Below are positions 1 to 9,051 of a stretch of 37,364 nt of DNA, piece after piece; within the stretch, counting starts at the first letter, position 1; the number at the start of each line of letters is the position of its first letter. The position numbers were made by a program, and so were the translations under genes. Below the pieces are notes generated by a model. That model was not told the origin of the DNA. It ran no database searches and worked only from the letters and a program-made list of their open reading frames with translations. Source of the DNA: CAZIOH01 sp964540815 (GTDB lineage: Bacteria > Myxococcota_A > Polyangia > Fen-1088); contig CAZIOH010000067.1 in the NCBI GenBank assembly GCA_964540815.1, forward strand, positions 1-37,364, given 5' to 3'.

Positions 1-1069
<1,069 letters not shown>

Positions 1070-1125
1070 GGGTGGTCGACTCCACGCTGCCCCCGGTCAG
1101 GGCAGCGACGAAAAAAGCGGTTCAC

Positions 1126-1154
1126 CATATATTGCGGGCTGGCAAGTTGTGCAA
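1126..1154 (-). promoter_or_regulatory. Candidate sigma70-type promoter for secA
   Basis: On the minus strand TTGCAC (1149-1154) and TATATG (1126-1131) are separated by exactly 17 nt, about 57 nt upstream of the secA start. The -10 matches the consensus at four of six positions and the -35 at three. The site lies in an AT-rich patch that stands out from the GC-rich surroundings. This is an inference from sequence only. Confidence 0.4.
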
Positions 1155-1179
1155 GGTGGGCAAGGTTTCGGTCTTCCGA

Positions 1180-1205
1180 ATCGGATCTGCCAAACCAGAT
1201 CTGAT
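1180..1205 (+). promoter_or_regulatory. Stem-loop immediately upstream of phosphatase ribosome binding site
   Basis: The arms 1180-1189 (ATCGGATCTG) and 1196-1205 (CAGATCTGAT) form a 10-bp stem with one G-T wobble and a six-base loop. The stem ends one base before the Shine-Dalgarno-like AAAGAGGA (1206-1213) of the downstream gene. It could be a dyad operator or an mRNA leader hairpin controlling ribosome access. It is not a terminator, because the upstream gene is divergent. Confidence 0.5.
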
Positions 1206-1218
1206 AAAGAGGACGACG

Positions 1219-2733
1219 ATGCCCGCGCTTCGCTCGGCCCCCCCTCCGGTCGCCTGGGATGGCGTCCTCACCATTCTGGCAGATGGGGCACGGCCCGACG
1301 TGATTTCGGCGCTGACCGCCGCCGGGGAGATGCCCAACTTCAAGAAGCACATCGTCGACCGCGGGGGCTTTCGCACCGCCCCGGGGGTGTTCCCGACCGT
1401 GAGCGGGCCGGCCCACCTCCCGCTGCTGACCGGCATGCATCCCGGGCAGGCCAATCTCCCCGGGATCCGCTGGGCCGAGCGTCCCACCGGATCCCGCGGC
1501 AGCTTCCTCTTCCGGACGCGCTCGTACATGTCGCTCGGGCGGGCCTTCCGCATCGAGCGGGACATCCCGGCGGCCTTCACCACCATGTTCCAGCACCTCC
1601 CAGGGGTCGCCGACGTGAATGCCTGGTTCGTGCGCGGGTGCCCGGCGCGCGCCCGGATGACGCGGTTCTCGAAGGCGGCGGCCTTCCTGCGCAGCTGGAC
1701 CACCGCGGACTGGTACTCGTCGGATCTCCAGGCGGAGCGCGGGGTGATGCGGGCCTGGGATCGCGGCTACCGTTCGGCCTTCGCGGTGTTCCCGGCCATC
1801 GACGAGCTCGGGCATCGGTTTGGGCCCATGTGCGACGCGAGCTACGAGGCCTACCGGCGCTTCGACGCTTGCCTCGGGCGCCTCGTCGACGATCTCGCCC
1901 GCCGGGGACGGGCGGATCGGACGCTGATCGCGGTGAGCTCGGATCACGGCCAGACCGCGACCCACACCCACCTCGACATCGACGATCTCGTGCGCGTGGT
2001 GTACCCGAGGACCCTCGCCTATCCGAAGATCTGGCGGCACCTCTTCTCCGCCCAGGCCGCCGCGATGGTCTCGGGCAACGGGATGGCCAACCTCTACCTC
2101 GAGGGCGCGGACGGCGACTGGCGCCAGCGCCCGGACTTCGACGCCCCGGGCTCCCGGGCAGGCGAGCTCCGGGATCGGCTGGTCGCACATCCGGGGATCG
2201 AGCACGTCATCTACCGGCAGGTCGCGACCCCCGAGGAGGCCTTCGTGGTGGCCTCGGCCCGCGGCCGGATGGTCGTCTCGATCGAACCCGGCGCGGCGCA
2301 CGCGCGGGTCGACGGCGTCGCCGACGACGATCCCTGGCTGACCCTCGCGTTCGCCGGCGGCGATCCGGTCGGTTACGAAGGCGTGGCGCGCCGCCTGCGG
2401 AAATCCGAGGTGGCGGCGGCCACCGCGGCGACCGGCTTTCCCGATCTGCCGGCGCAGCTCGTCGACTTCTTCCGAGCTCGCCGGGCCGGCGACCTGGTGG
2501 TGTGCGCGCGCCAGGGGTTCGACCTGCGCTCCCGCTTCGAGTACCAGCCCCACCTCGGCTCGCACGGCTGCCTGGACCGGGAGCACATCCTCGTGCCGGT
2601 CGGCTTCAACGCCGAGCTCGCCGAGCCCAGCCTGCGGGCGGTCGACGTCTTTCCGACCATCCTGTCGGCCCTGGGCGCGCCCGCCGCCCCGGGCCGGCTT
2701 GGGCAGGCCCGGACCCTGCGTCCGCTCGTGTGA
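1219..2733 (+). CDS. Alkaline-phosphatase-superfamily enzyme (nucleotide pyrophosphatase/phosphodiesterase-like)
   Basis: This 504-residue protein belongs to the metal-dependent phosphatase/phosphodiesterase superfamily, which uses two metal ions. Visible motifs are the first metal ligand in ILADGARPD (D22), the nucleophile loop FPTVSGPAH, DELGH (D195, H199) and SSDHGQ (D242, H243). In nucleotide pyrophosphatases the loop usually reads PTxT with the second Thr as nucleophile; here that position is Ser62. A frame opens earlier, at a GTG at 1072. I chose ATG 1219 because AAAGAGGA sits 5 nt upstream and the family similarity begins here. No signal peptide is evident, so a cytoplasmic site is likely. 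It is convergent with the UPF0104 gene, only 6 nt apart. The substrate is unknown; a nucleotide, phosphodiester or phospholipid head-group ester are all possible. Confidence 0.85.
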   Translation: MPALRSAPPPVAWDGVLTILADGARPDVISALTAAGEMPNFKKHIVDRGGFRTAPGVFPTVSGPAHLPLLTGMHPGQANLPGIRWAERPTGSRGSFLFRTRSYMSLGRAFRIERDIPAAFTTMFQHLPGVADVNAWFVRGCPARARMTRFSKAAAFLRSWTTADWYSSDLQAERGVMRAWDRGYRSAFAVFPAIDELGHRFGPMCDASYEAYRRFDACLGRLVDDLARRGRADRTLIAVSSDHGQTATHTHLDIDDLVRVVYPRTLAYPKIWRHLFSAQAAAMVSGNGMANLYLEGADGDWRQRPDFDAPGSRAGELRDRLVAHPGIEHVIYRQVATPEEAFVVASARGRMVVSIEPGAAHARVDGVADDDPWLTLAFAGGDPVGYEGVARRLRKSEVAAATAATGFPDLPAQLVDFFRARRAGDLVVCARQGFDLRSRFEYQPHLGSHGCLDREHILVPVGFNAELAEPSLRAVDVFPTILSALGAPAAPGRLGQARTLRPLV

Positions 2734-2739
2734 TGCCTC

Positions 2740-3729
2740 CTATGATCCCGCGGATGGAGCGACGTCCGGCTCGGGGGCCGCGCGGAGCAGCGCGAACGGG
2801 GCCAGGGCCCCGGTCGTGGCCAGGGACTTGAGCCGCAGGATCACGTACATGATGACGCCGCTCTCGGCCGGCAAGCCGCAGAGCGCGAAGATCCCGAAGG
2901 CCGCCCCCTCGGCCACGCCCAGCCGCGCCGGGATGATGGTGATGACCAGCTCGGCGGTGTTCATGGCGGCGTAGATGAGGGCCCCTTCCGAGAAGGTCAC
3001 GGGGAAGTCGATCAAGCGCAGGGTGGCAAACAGGCTCAACCAGGACGCGATGCGCGCGCCGATCTGCAGGACCAGGATCGCGAGGAAGGCCGATCGCCGG
3101 CGGTGCCAGAAGCCGAGCGCGGTCTCGTCCACCTCCCGGGCCGCCTCGAGGAATCGCTCGCGCCTGTCGCCGAGGATCCGCAGGGCCCCGAGCACGCGCG
3201 CGGTCAAGACCGCGGCCCCTCGCCGCATGAGGAGGCGCAGGAGGATGTACGGCACGAAGGACAGCAACGCCCCGGCGAGGATGGCCCGCCCGACCGCCGG
3301 GCGGACCAGGCTCGAGCCGCAAAGTCCGATCGCCGCCGCCAGCAACGTGACGAGGGGGCGCGAGATCTTGAACACGTAGTTCCAGACGATGGTGCCCGCG
3401 ATGGTGGCCCGGCCAGGGAAGTTGCGGTGCAGGAGGCCACCCTTGGCGACCTCCCCCAGATCGAAGGGGAGGATCTGGTTGAGCAGCGCTCCCAGGCTGT
3501 TGATGAGTAGCACCCGCCAGGCGTGCGGATGCCCGATGGCGACCGCGAGCCCCAGGCTGTCGAGGGCGGTCTCGCCAAGGCCGAGCGCCGCCAGGATCGC
3601 CGCGCCCCCGAACCCGACCCGCAGGACCGCCTGCCCCACGTGGGCCCAGCCGATCTTTCCGAGCAGCCAACCGAGCGCCCCGAGGGCGGCCAGGAAGAAG
3701 AAGAGCTGGATGGCCCGGCGCCGATTCAT
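2740..3729 (-). CDS. UPF0104 / lysylphosphatidylglycerol-synthase-type transmembrane protein
   Basis: This 329-residue polytopic inner-membrane protein has a short positive N-terminus (MNRRR) and then hydrophobic segments along its length. It contains the family hallmark near the C-terminus, IIPARLGVAEGAAFGIFAL (proline/glycine, then G-x-x-E). The family comprises the membrane domain of MprF-like proteins and stand-alone homologues, often next to glycosyltransferases and suspected of moving lipid-linked products. Its ATG overlaps the TGA of the upstream DXD glycosyltransferase by 4 nt, so translation is probably coupled and it is the last gene of the operon. A longer frame reaching about 4000 is only overlap with that upstream gene. 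Flippase activity is inferred from family context. Confidence 0.82.
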   Translation of the reverse strand: MNRRRAIQLFFFLAALGALGWLLGKIGWAHVGQAVLRVGFGGAAILAALGLGETALDSLGLAVAIGHPHAWRVLLINSLGALLNQILPFDLGEVAKGGLLHRNFPGRATIAGTIVWNYVFKISRPLVTLLAAAIGLCGSSLVRPAVGRAILAGALLSFVPYILLRLLMRRGAAVLTARVLGALRILGDRRERFLEAAREVDETALGFWHRRRSAFLAILVLQIGARIASWLSLFATLRLIDFPVTFSEGALIYAAMNTAELVITIIPARLGVAEGAAFGIFALCGLPAESGVIMYVILRLKSLATTGALAPFALLRAAPEPDVAPSAGS

Positions 3730-4772
3730 GCCGGCGTATCCTCGGGGGAACGCCCCGGCGAGCCTGGCGAGCCCGGCAAGAACGGCAGCGCGAGCCGCGA
3801 GAAGAGCTGCCGGTCCGCCAGCGCCCGGATCGATTCTGGATCGGGGGGCCGAGCCCGTGCGCGAAGGTTGTCGTTGTACCAGTGGACCACGAAGGTATCG
3901 GGGCAGATGGCGGCCCGGAGCGCGCGGTCGACCGCCGCGGCGCTCGGCCGGATGCGAAACAGCTGCGCCGCCATCTGCGGACCGAGGGGGTAGAACCACG
4001 CCGGCGCGAAGACCGTGATGTCACGCCGCGGGCTCTCCGCCGGGCCCGCGCCGTCATCGTCGTCATCGCCGCCGTCGATGAGCCGCTGGAGGAGATCGGG
4101 ACCTATCACGGGGCGGCGACGCTCGAGCTCGGGAACCAGCTCGGGCACGCGCTCGAGCGCCTCCCGCATGAGCGCGTGCCCGGCCGGAGCCGCCAGCACC
4201 GCGCCGTTGATGGCCGCCGGAAAGAACCGGGCGATCCGGGCGAAGGCGGCGATCCCGGACTCGGTCCGGCTGCAGACCCAGCGCGCCAGATCGAGGGGCC
4301 CGGTGCGCAGGTAACGCCAGCGCGAGCCCCGCCGGTAGGTCGCGGAGTCGACCAGCAGGCGCTCGCGCCCGCAGAACCCCGGCTCGTCGAGAAGGGGGCG
4401 CAGATCGCGCAGCGTGACGGTGTCGAGATCGAGGTACACCCCGCCCTCGCGCAGCAGGACCAGGTAGCGAAGGATGTCCGACAGGGCGGCCCAACGTCCG
4501 CGCTCGATCAGATGGCGCCAGACCTCGCGCAGGCGGTGCGGATCGCCGAGGCCCGGACCCGCGAGGAGCGCGTCGATGTCGATGCGCCGTGACTCGAGAC
4601 CGGGGAGATCCTTCAGGAGCGCCGCGAAGTGGGGCTCGGCGCCGAGATCGTGGGTCCCGTGCAAGGTGATGCGCTCGGGCGCCGAGGTCATCGCGACCGA
4701 ACGAATGGCGAGGGCGTGCGTGAAGGGAAACGCCCCGCCGAACCACACGAAGTGATACCGGTTGGGGATCAT
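3726..4772 (-). CDS. DXD-motif glycosyltransferase (OCH1/capsular-type sugar-binding region)
   Basis: This 348-residue protein resembles the family of glycosyltransferases with a sugar-binding region containing a DXD motif. It opens with IPNRYHFVWFGG, matching the usual IPKxIHxxW start. The segment SDILRYLVLLREGGVYLDLDTV carries D115-L-D117, expected to bind the metal and nucleotide sugar. A C-terminal HWYNDN resembles the conserved H-x-W element. An unusual acidic run, DGGDDDDDG, lies around residues 230-240. ATG 4772 overlaps the upstream GT4 stop codon by 4 nt (ATGA), and its own stop overlaps the UPF0104 start the same way. It probably adds one sugar at the cytoplasmic face of the membrane. 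Donor and acceptor cannot be told. Confidence 0.85.
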   Translation of the reverse strand: MIPNRYHFVWFGGAFPFTHALAIRSVAMTSAPERITLHGTHDLGAEPHFAALLKDLPGLESRRIDIDALLAGPGLGDPHRLREVWRHLIERGRWAALSDILRYLVLLREGGVYLDLDTVTLRDLRPLLDEPGFCGRERLLVDSATYRRGSRWRYLRTGPLDLARWVCSRTESGIAAFARIARFFPAAINGAVLAAPAGHALMREALERVPELVPELERRRPVIGPDLLQRLIDGGDDDDDGAGPAESPRRDITVFAPAWFYPLGPQMAAQLFRIRPSAAAVDRALRAAICPDTFVVHWYNDNLRARARPPDPESIRALADRQLFSRLALPFLPGSPGSPGRSPEDTPA

Positions 4773-5995
4773 CCGACCGAGGGCGACGCCGCCCGCTCGG
4801 GCTCGGGTGGTTGCTGGCCGAGCTGGGAGCGCCCGAGGTGCAGGTACAGATCGGCGTGCAGGCGGCCAACCTTCTCCCAGGACGAATCGGCGGCGGCCCG
4901 CTCGGCCAGCCCTTCGGCTTCCCTCAGCACGGCCGGGCTCGACAGGAACGCCTCGATCGCGGCGGCCCACGCCCCGACGTCGCGGGTCGGGACGGTGGCG
5001 CCCGGGATGGTCGCGGCGAAGAGCTCGCGGGCCTCCCCGAACTTCGGCGACGCGGAGCAGATGCAGGCTCGACCACCGCCGAGGGCATGGTGGAAGACGC
5101 CGCTCGCCGAGCCGTAGGCCTGGTCATGAGGGAAGAGCACCACGTCGGCGGCGGCCACGTAGCTGGCGAGATCCTCGGCGGGGATGAACCCCTCGCGGAG
5201 ATCCAGCCACCCTGCCCGAAGACCACCCGCCATGCGCCGGCCGAGTCGCCTCGCGTACAGCGCGTCGAGGACGTTGCGCCGACGGGCGCGACCCGCCACC
5301 ACGAACCGGAACCCCGGAAGCCGGGCGGCCACGCGGCTTGCCGCCTCGACCACCGTATGCAGGTTCTTCTTCGCGTGAATCACCCCGAAGAAGAGTGCCA
5401 TCCGGGCCTCTGGCGGGATGCCCAGCCGTTGCCGGGCGACCGCCCGGGCGGTCGGCGCCAGGAATGGCAGGGAGATCGGCGTGCCGTGCGGGATGACGTG
5501 GATCTTCGCGGCCGGGACTCCCTGACGGACGAGCGTGTCGAGGCCACCCTCGCGCTGATGCACCACCATGGCTTCGCAGCGCTCCGCGAGGGCGCGATGA
5601 AAGATGGGCGGCGGCCACCACGACGGCACGCCGAGCCGCCCGGCGTAGACCGAATGCAGCGTGACCACCCGCGCGATCCTGGCCTGGCCGAGGGCATCGA
5701 GGAAACGGATCAGACGGCCATTTTGCTGCAGGATGGCCTCCTCGTGCTGGACGTGGACCAGGTCGGGGCGCTGCGCCAGCACGGCCGGGACGGCCTCCTC
5801 GTCCCAGGCGCCGGAGCGCCCCCAGGCCCGCGTCACATGTGCGTCGAGCTCACGCGTGACGGAGGGATGACGCTCGGCCACCACATCGACGACGATCTCG
5901 GGCTCCGCGCGTTCGACCGCGTGACGGAGCGCGCGGGTGTAGTCGCCGATTCCGCAGGGGGCGGGGGGATAGGTGGAGAAGAAGGTGACCTTCAC
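4769..5995 (-). CDS. GT4-family glycosyltransferase
   Basis: This 408-residue protein has a GT-B fold signature. The N-terminal domain begins MKVTFFSTYPPAPCGIGDYT, with the glycine-rich acceptor loop typical of group 1 glycosyltransferases. It includes DLVHVQHE and VVTLHSVYAG. The C-terminal nucleotide-sugar domain contains FFGVIHAKKNLHTVVEA, FRFVVAGRA and a donor-site region around YGSASGVFHHALGGGRACI. The start is GTG 5993-5995, supported by family alignment. It has no clear Shine-Dalgarno, and a perfect 16-bp palindrome (6000-6015) sits just upstream. It lies 86 bp after the GT-C gene and overlaps the DXD glycosyltransferase by 4 nt. It is likely a cytoplasmic or membrane-associated transferase in the same glycan pathway. 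Confidence 0.88.
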   Translation of the reverse strand: MKVTFFSTYPPAPCGIGDYTRALRHAVERAEPEIVVDVVAERHPSVTRELDAHVTRAWGRSGAWDEEAVPAVLAQRPDLVHVQHEEAILQQNGRLIRFLDALGQARIARVVTLHSVYAGRLGVPSWWPPPIFHRALAERCEAMVVHQREGGLDTLVRQGVPAAKIHVIPHGTPISLPFLAPTARAVARQRLGIPPEARMALFFGVIHAKKNLHTVVEAASRVAARLPGFRFVVAGRARRRNVLDALYARRLGRRMAGGLRAGWLDLREGFIPAEDLASYVAAADVVLFPHDQAYGSASGVFHHALGGGRACICSASPKFGEARELFAATIPGATVPTRDVGAWAAAIEAFLSSPAVLREAEGLAERAAADSSWEKVGRLHADLYLHLGRSQLGQQPPEPERAASPSVG

Positions 5996-5999
5996 GTGA

Positions 6000-6015
6000 C
6001 GCCCGCCGGCGGGCG
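6000..6015 (-). promoter_or_regulatory. Perfect 16-bp palindrome at the GT4 start
   Basis: CGCCCGCCGGCGGGCG is self-complementary over 16 bp and begins 4 nt upstream of the GTG start at 5995, where a ribosome binding site would be. In RNA it could sequester the initiation region; in DNA it could be a protein-binding dyad. A chance occurrence in GC-rich DNA is possible. Confidence 0.35.
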
Positions 6016-6081
6016 CACCCTAGCAAACACGAGGGCGAAAGAAAACCTGGCCCCGAGGCAGTCGGAGGCGGTCGAGCGGGA

Positions 6082-7845
6082 TCACCGCTGGCCAGGCTCG
6101 GGCGGCGGCGGTGCCGCGATCACCTCGTAGACCACATAGCGCTCGTCGCCGACGATGTGATCGTCGAAGCGCCCGACCAGGACCGTGCTGGCCCGCCAGG
6201 CGGCGAGCTCGGCGGCCGACCAGGTGAACGTGCGCCCATAGCTGTACGCGAGCTCGCGCAGCCCCGCCGCGTCGTCCGTGCCGCGCGTCCCTGACCCCAT
6301 CACCCCGAGCGCGGGATCGACGCCGCGCGCTGGGTCGAACCCGGGGAGGTGCCCGAGCGCGACGAGCACCCGGCGTACCTGTCCCTCGGGATCCAAGGTT
6401 GACACCGGCCTGGCTCCGGGTGGGTCGCGAAGGCGCGCGGCGGTGCGGAGCAGCTCGCCGAGACCGAGCCGCGCCTGCGACGCCCGGGTGAAGCGAATGG
6501 TGTCTCCGAAGCGCTGTTCGCGTGCGATGTAGATGGGATTGTCCGCGTAGTAGGGCACCGATTCGAGGAGGAAATCGGGCTCGCCGAGCAGGATGGCTCC
6601 GCGATAGTCGGGGTGGCGACGGAGGAGCTCGCCGAAGGCCCGACTGGCACTCTGCGGATACAGCAGGTCCCGGCCGAGCCGGTAGAGCCCGAGGCCAAGG
6701 GCGATGCCGAGGAGGACCGTGAGACCACCGAAGATCCGCAGGCCGTGCCACCGCGCGGGCAGCGCCGGTGTCGCCGGGGTCGCCGGGGTCGGCTGAAAGC
6801 GCAGCCAGTACAGGGCGAGCAGAAAGGTCAGGAGCAGCCCCTGGTGCCGGTAGCCCCCAGGATAGACGATGGCGAACAGGGTGCCGAGCGCGAGGACCGC
6901 GACCAAGGCCAGCAGTGCCAGCGCCGGTCGACCGACCAGGCCGAGGAGGGCCCAGGCGAAGACGATGTTCGCCAGGATGGCGGTCACGACCACTCCGGGG
7001 ACCCGCGGCGCGAGATCGCGAAAGCCGCCGGCCGGATCGCAGAGGACGGCGACGAGCGCTCCGACGACGTGCCCGGCCGTGTAGCGGGTGTGGTCGGAAG
7101 GCAAGATCTGATCGCTCGGCCAGAAGGTGGCGAGGGCCAGCAGCACGCCGATCGCGAGCGTCGTGGCCGCCATTGACACGCCGAGCACGGAGCGCGGGCG
7201 CATGGGGGTGCGGGCCGCCGCCCGGTGATCCCAGAGCCACAGCCCCATCAGCAGGCACGCCAGCAGGAGCGAATGAACGTTGGTGTTGGCAAGCGCCGCC
7301 AGCGTGAGGCCGAGCACGAGCGCGAGCGCCGGGCGCGCGCGCCCCGGGTACCACGCGGCGAACACGAACAAGAGGAGCATCGAGATTCCGTAGTTGCGCG
7401 CCACGACCGAGTACTCGTAGAGCGGCAGCGCCCCGAGCACGAAGAGCGCCTTCAGCCACAGCGGCAGCGGGGCACGAAAGATGAGCAGGGCCACCGCCAC
7501 GGCGGCGACGCCCAGGCTGGCCGCCGGCAGGACCAGCTTCGAGCCGGTGAGGGCATCCCCGGCGTAGAGCAGGAGGTGCCAAAGCGCCGGGTGACCTTCG
7601 TCCTTCAGCCGTCCGAAGAGCTCGGCGAGGGTGTGTGAGTCGCGCGCGAAGGCATAGGCCCGAACCTCGTCCCGCCAGTACTCGTGGCGGGCGGTTCCCA
7701 CCAGGACCACCGCGCACCACAGCCCGAACAGTCCCCACCGCAGGGCCCGGTCACGCCCTGGCGCGTGCCCGTCCTGCGGCGGATCCGGCCTGGGCCGAGA
7801 CCAAGAGACAGCCTCGGGCCCGGGCCCCCGAGGCGGGTCGCTCAC
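6082..7845 (-). CDS. GT-C/GT39-like integral-membrane glycosyltransferase
   Basis: This 587-residue polytopic protein has about ten hydrophobic segments between residues 36 and 385, followed by a soluble C-terminal domain of roughly 200 residues. The first extracytoplasmic loop has YWRDEVRAYAFARDS (D59, E60). This matches the acidic pair of GT-C enzymes such as ArnT/PMT-type transferases, which take sugar from a polyprenyl-phosphate donor on the periplasmic face. YPGGYRHQG and DHTRYTAGHV look like further loop motifs. A TPATPATPA repeat occurs near residue 355. The start is GTG 7843-7845, overlapping the upstream radical SAM stop (GTGA). It is the only gene in the block whose likely site of action is periplasmic, which suggests the glycan is finished outside. 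Family assignment rests on topology and the DE motif. Confidence 0.78.
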   Translation of the reverse strand: MSDPPRGPGPEAVSWSRPRPDPPQDGHAPGRDRALRWGLFGLWCAVVLVGTARHEYWRDEVRAYAFARDSHTLAELFGRLKDEGHPALWHLLLYAGDALTGSKLVLPAASLGVAAVAVALLIFRAPLPLWLKALFVLGALPLYEYSVVARNYGISMLLLFVFAAWYPGRARPALALVLGLTLAALANTNVHSLLLACLLMGLWLWDHRAAARTPMRPRSVLGVSMAATTLAIGVLLALATFWPSDQILPSDHTRYTAGHVVGALVAVLCDPAGGFRDLAPRVPGVVVTAILANIVFAWALLGLVGRPALALLALVAVLALGTLFAIVYPGGYRHQGLLLTFLLALYWLRFQPTPATPATPALPARWHGLRIFGGLTVLLGIALGLGLYRLGRDLLYPQSASRAFGELLRRHPDYRGAILLGEPDFLLESVPYYADNPIYIAREQRFGDTIRFTRASQARLGLGELLRTAARLRDPPGARPVSTLDPEGQVRRVLVALGHLPGFDPARGVDPALGVMGSGTRGTDDAAGLRELAYSYGRTFTWSAAELAAWRASTVLVGRFDDHIVGDERYVVYEVIAAPPPPEPGQR

Positions 7846-8924
7846 ACCGACGGACGCACCGCCTGGTCAGGGGACCGCGCCTCGCCCGCCCCCCCCGCTG
7901 CCGGGCGCTTCAGGGCGCTGGCCGCGACGTCGGGCAGCTCCGCGGCGTGGGTCGCGCAGACGGCAGCCTTCGGGGGAGGCGCCTTCTTGCCGACCGGGCG
8001 GTACGTGGCGAAGTAGGCCCAGAAGCGCGCCGCATGGCCCACGGCCCGCCAGATCGGCATGTTGTCGGTGCTCGGCCAGAAGAGGTTGCACTGGCCGCAC
8101 GGCGCCGCCTCGGCGCGCCGACCCTGCCGGTGCAGATCCTGGTAGCGCCGGGACGCCTCGCCGCGAAAGACCTCCAGCACCGAGTGGTGGTTCACGTCCC
8201 CGAGCGAGAAATCCCCCTCTTGATCCATGCAACACAGGGCCACCTTCCCGCTCGACAGGATATCGAGCCGGGTGATGTGCTCGCAGGCGTAGGTGGGCAC
8301 CGGCAACGGGCTCGGCACATCCCCCTTGTAGTTGAAGAGCCCCACGATGAAGCAGCGCACCCCGAGGCGATCGCAGAAGGCCTTGAACTCGGCTTGCTCC
8401 TCGAGGGTGGTGTCGTCCATGCGGGTCATGCGCAAGGTGATCCGGCGCGCCACCTTGCTCCGGCGGGCGGGGTCGGCCAGGTACTTCACGTTCTCCAGGG
8501 TGCGGTCCAGCTTGAACCCCATGATGGCCTTGTACTTCTCGGGGTTGAGCGTGTTGAGGCTGATGTAGAGGTGATCGATCCCGAGCCCGCAGAGCTCGTC
8601 CACCCGCCGGGGCGAGAGGGCATAGCCGTTCGAGTAGACCCGCAGCTTGGTCGCGGGCAGGCGGCTGCGGATGAGCTCGAGCCGGTCCATGATCTTGGGA
8701 TCGACGAAGGGCTCGCCGTTGAGGAAGGGCTCGATCGCCGGCAGGGGAAACTCGGTGCAGTCGGCGATGATCTTCTCGAACAGGCCCTGATCCATGTGGG
8801 TCTTGTCGCGGGCGCGGACGTTGTACGGGCAGAACGGACACTCGGCGTTGCATCGGCTCGTGGTCTCGACCGAGACCAGGCGCGGAAACTCGGCTCCATC
8901 GGACGTCCGGTAAGTCTTGAACAT
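7842..8924 (-). CDS. Radical SAM enzyme with SPASM-like C-terminal cysteines
   Basis: This 360-residue protein carries the radical SAM cluster motif at C25-x3-C29-x2-C32 (CNAECPFC), followed by an ExxLNGEP-like stretch and a TIM-barrel pattern. The C-terminal half has YACEHITRLDILSSGKVALCC, a GDV motif and CGQC, the arrangement of a SPASM or twitch auxiliary Fe-S domain. SPASM enzymes modify peptides, sugars or other substrates by radical chemistry; here the glycosyltransferase context suggests a sugar or lipid head group. The last 60 residues are an Ala/Pro/Lys-rich tail. ATG 8922-8924 follows a GGGGTGAG element. It heads the tightly overlapped part of the operon and has its own candidate promoter. 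The exact reaction cannot be assigned. Confidence 0.85.
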   Translation of the reverse strand: MFKTYRTSDGAEFPRLVSVETTSRCNAECPFCPYNVRARDKTHMDQGLFEKIIADCTEFPLPAIEPFLNGEPFVDPKIMDRLELIRSRLPATKLRVYSNGYALSPRRVDELCGLGIDHLYISLNTLNPEKYKAIMGFKLDRTLENVKYLADPARRSKVARRITLRMTRMDDTTLEEQAEFKAFCDRLGVRCFIVGLFNYKGDVPSPLPVPTYACEHITRLDILSSGKVALCCMDQEGDFSLGDVNHHSVLEVFRGEASRRYQDLHRQGRRAEAAPCGQCNLFWPSTDNMPIWRAVGHAARFWAYFATYRPVGKKAPPPKAAVCATHAAELPDVAASALKRPAAGGAGEARSPDQAVRPSV

Positions 8925-8960
8925 GCGAGCTCACCCCACCCTTCTCGTGATCATCGTCGG

Positions 8961-9007
8961 GGTGCCCCGGCCTGACCGAAACGCCGAGTCACGGACCCGG
9001 GGCCACC
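8961..9007 (-). promoter_or_regulatory. Leader hairpin upstream of the radical SAM gene
   Basis: The arms 8961-8970 (GGTGCCCCGG) and 8997-9007 (CCGGGGCCACC) pair over 10 bp with a single bulged C at 9003 and enclose a 26-nt loop. If the promoter at 9007-9035 is used, this hairpin lies at the 5' end of the transcript. It could equally be a weak terminator for the upstream nucleotidyltransferase, but there is no U-tract. Confidence 0.3.
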
Positions 9008-9035
9008 ATATCAAAAGGCATGCGCGAAATCACAA
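9007..9035 (-). promoter_or_regulatory. Candidate promoter for the radical SAM gene
   Basis: On the minus strand TTGTGA (9030-9035) and GATATG (9007-9012) are spaced by 17 nt in a locally AT-rich patch, about 83 nt upstream of the ATG at 8924. Matches are modest: four of six at -35 and three of six at -10. Confidence 0.35.
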
Positions 9036-9051
9036 ACCCGGCCGGAAGCAC

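Noticed and set aside
1180..1205. Stem-loop considered as a Rho-independent terminator
   Set aside because: No gene is transcribed into it from the left, and it is followed by a ribosome binding site rather than a U-tract.
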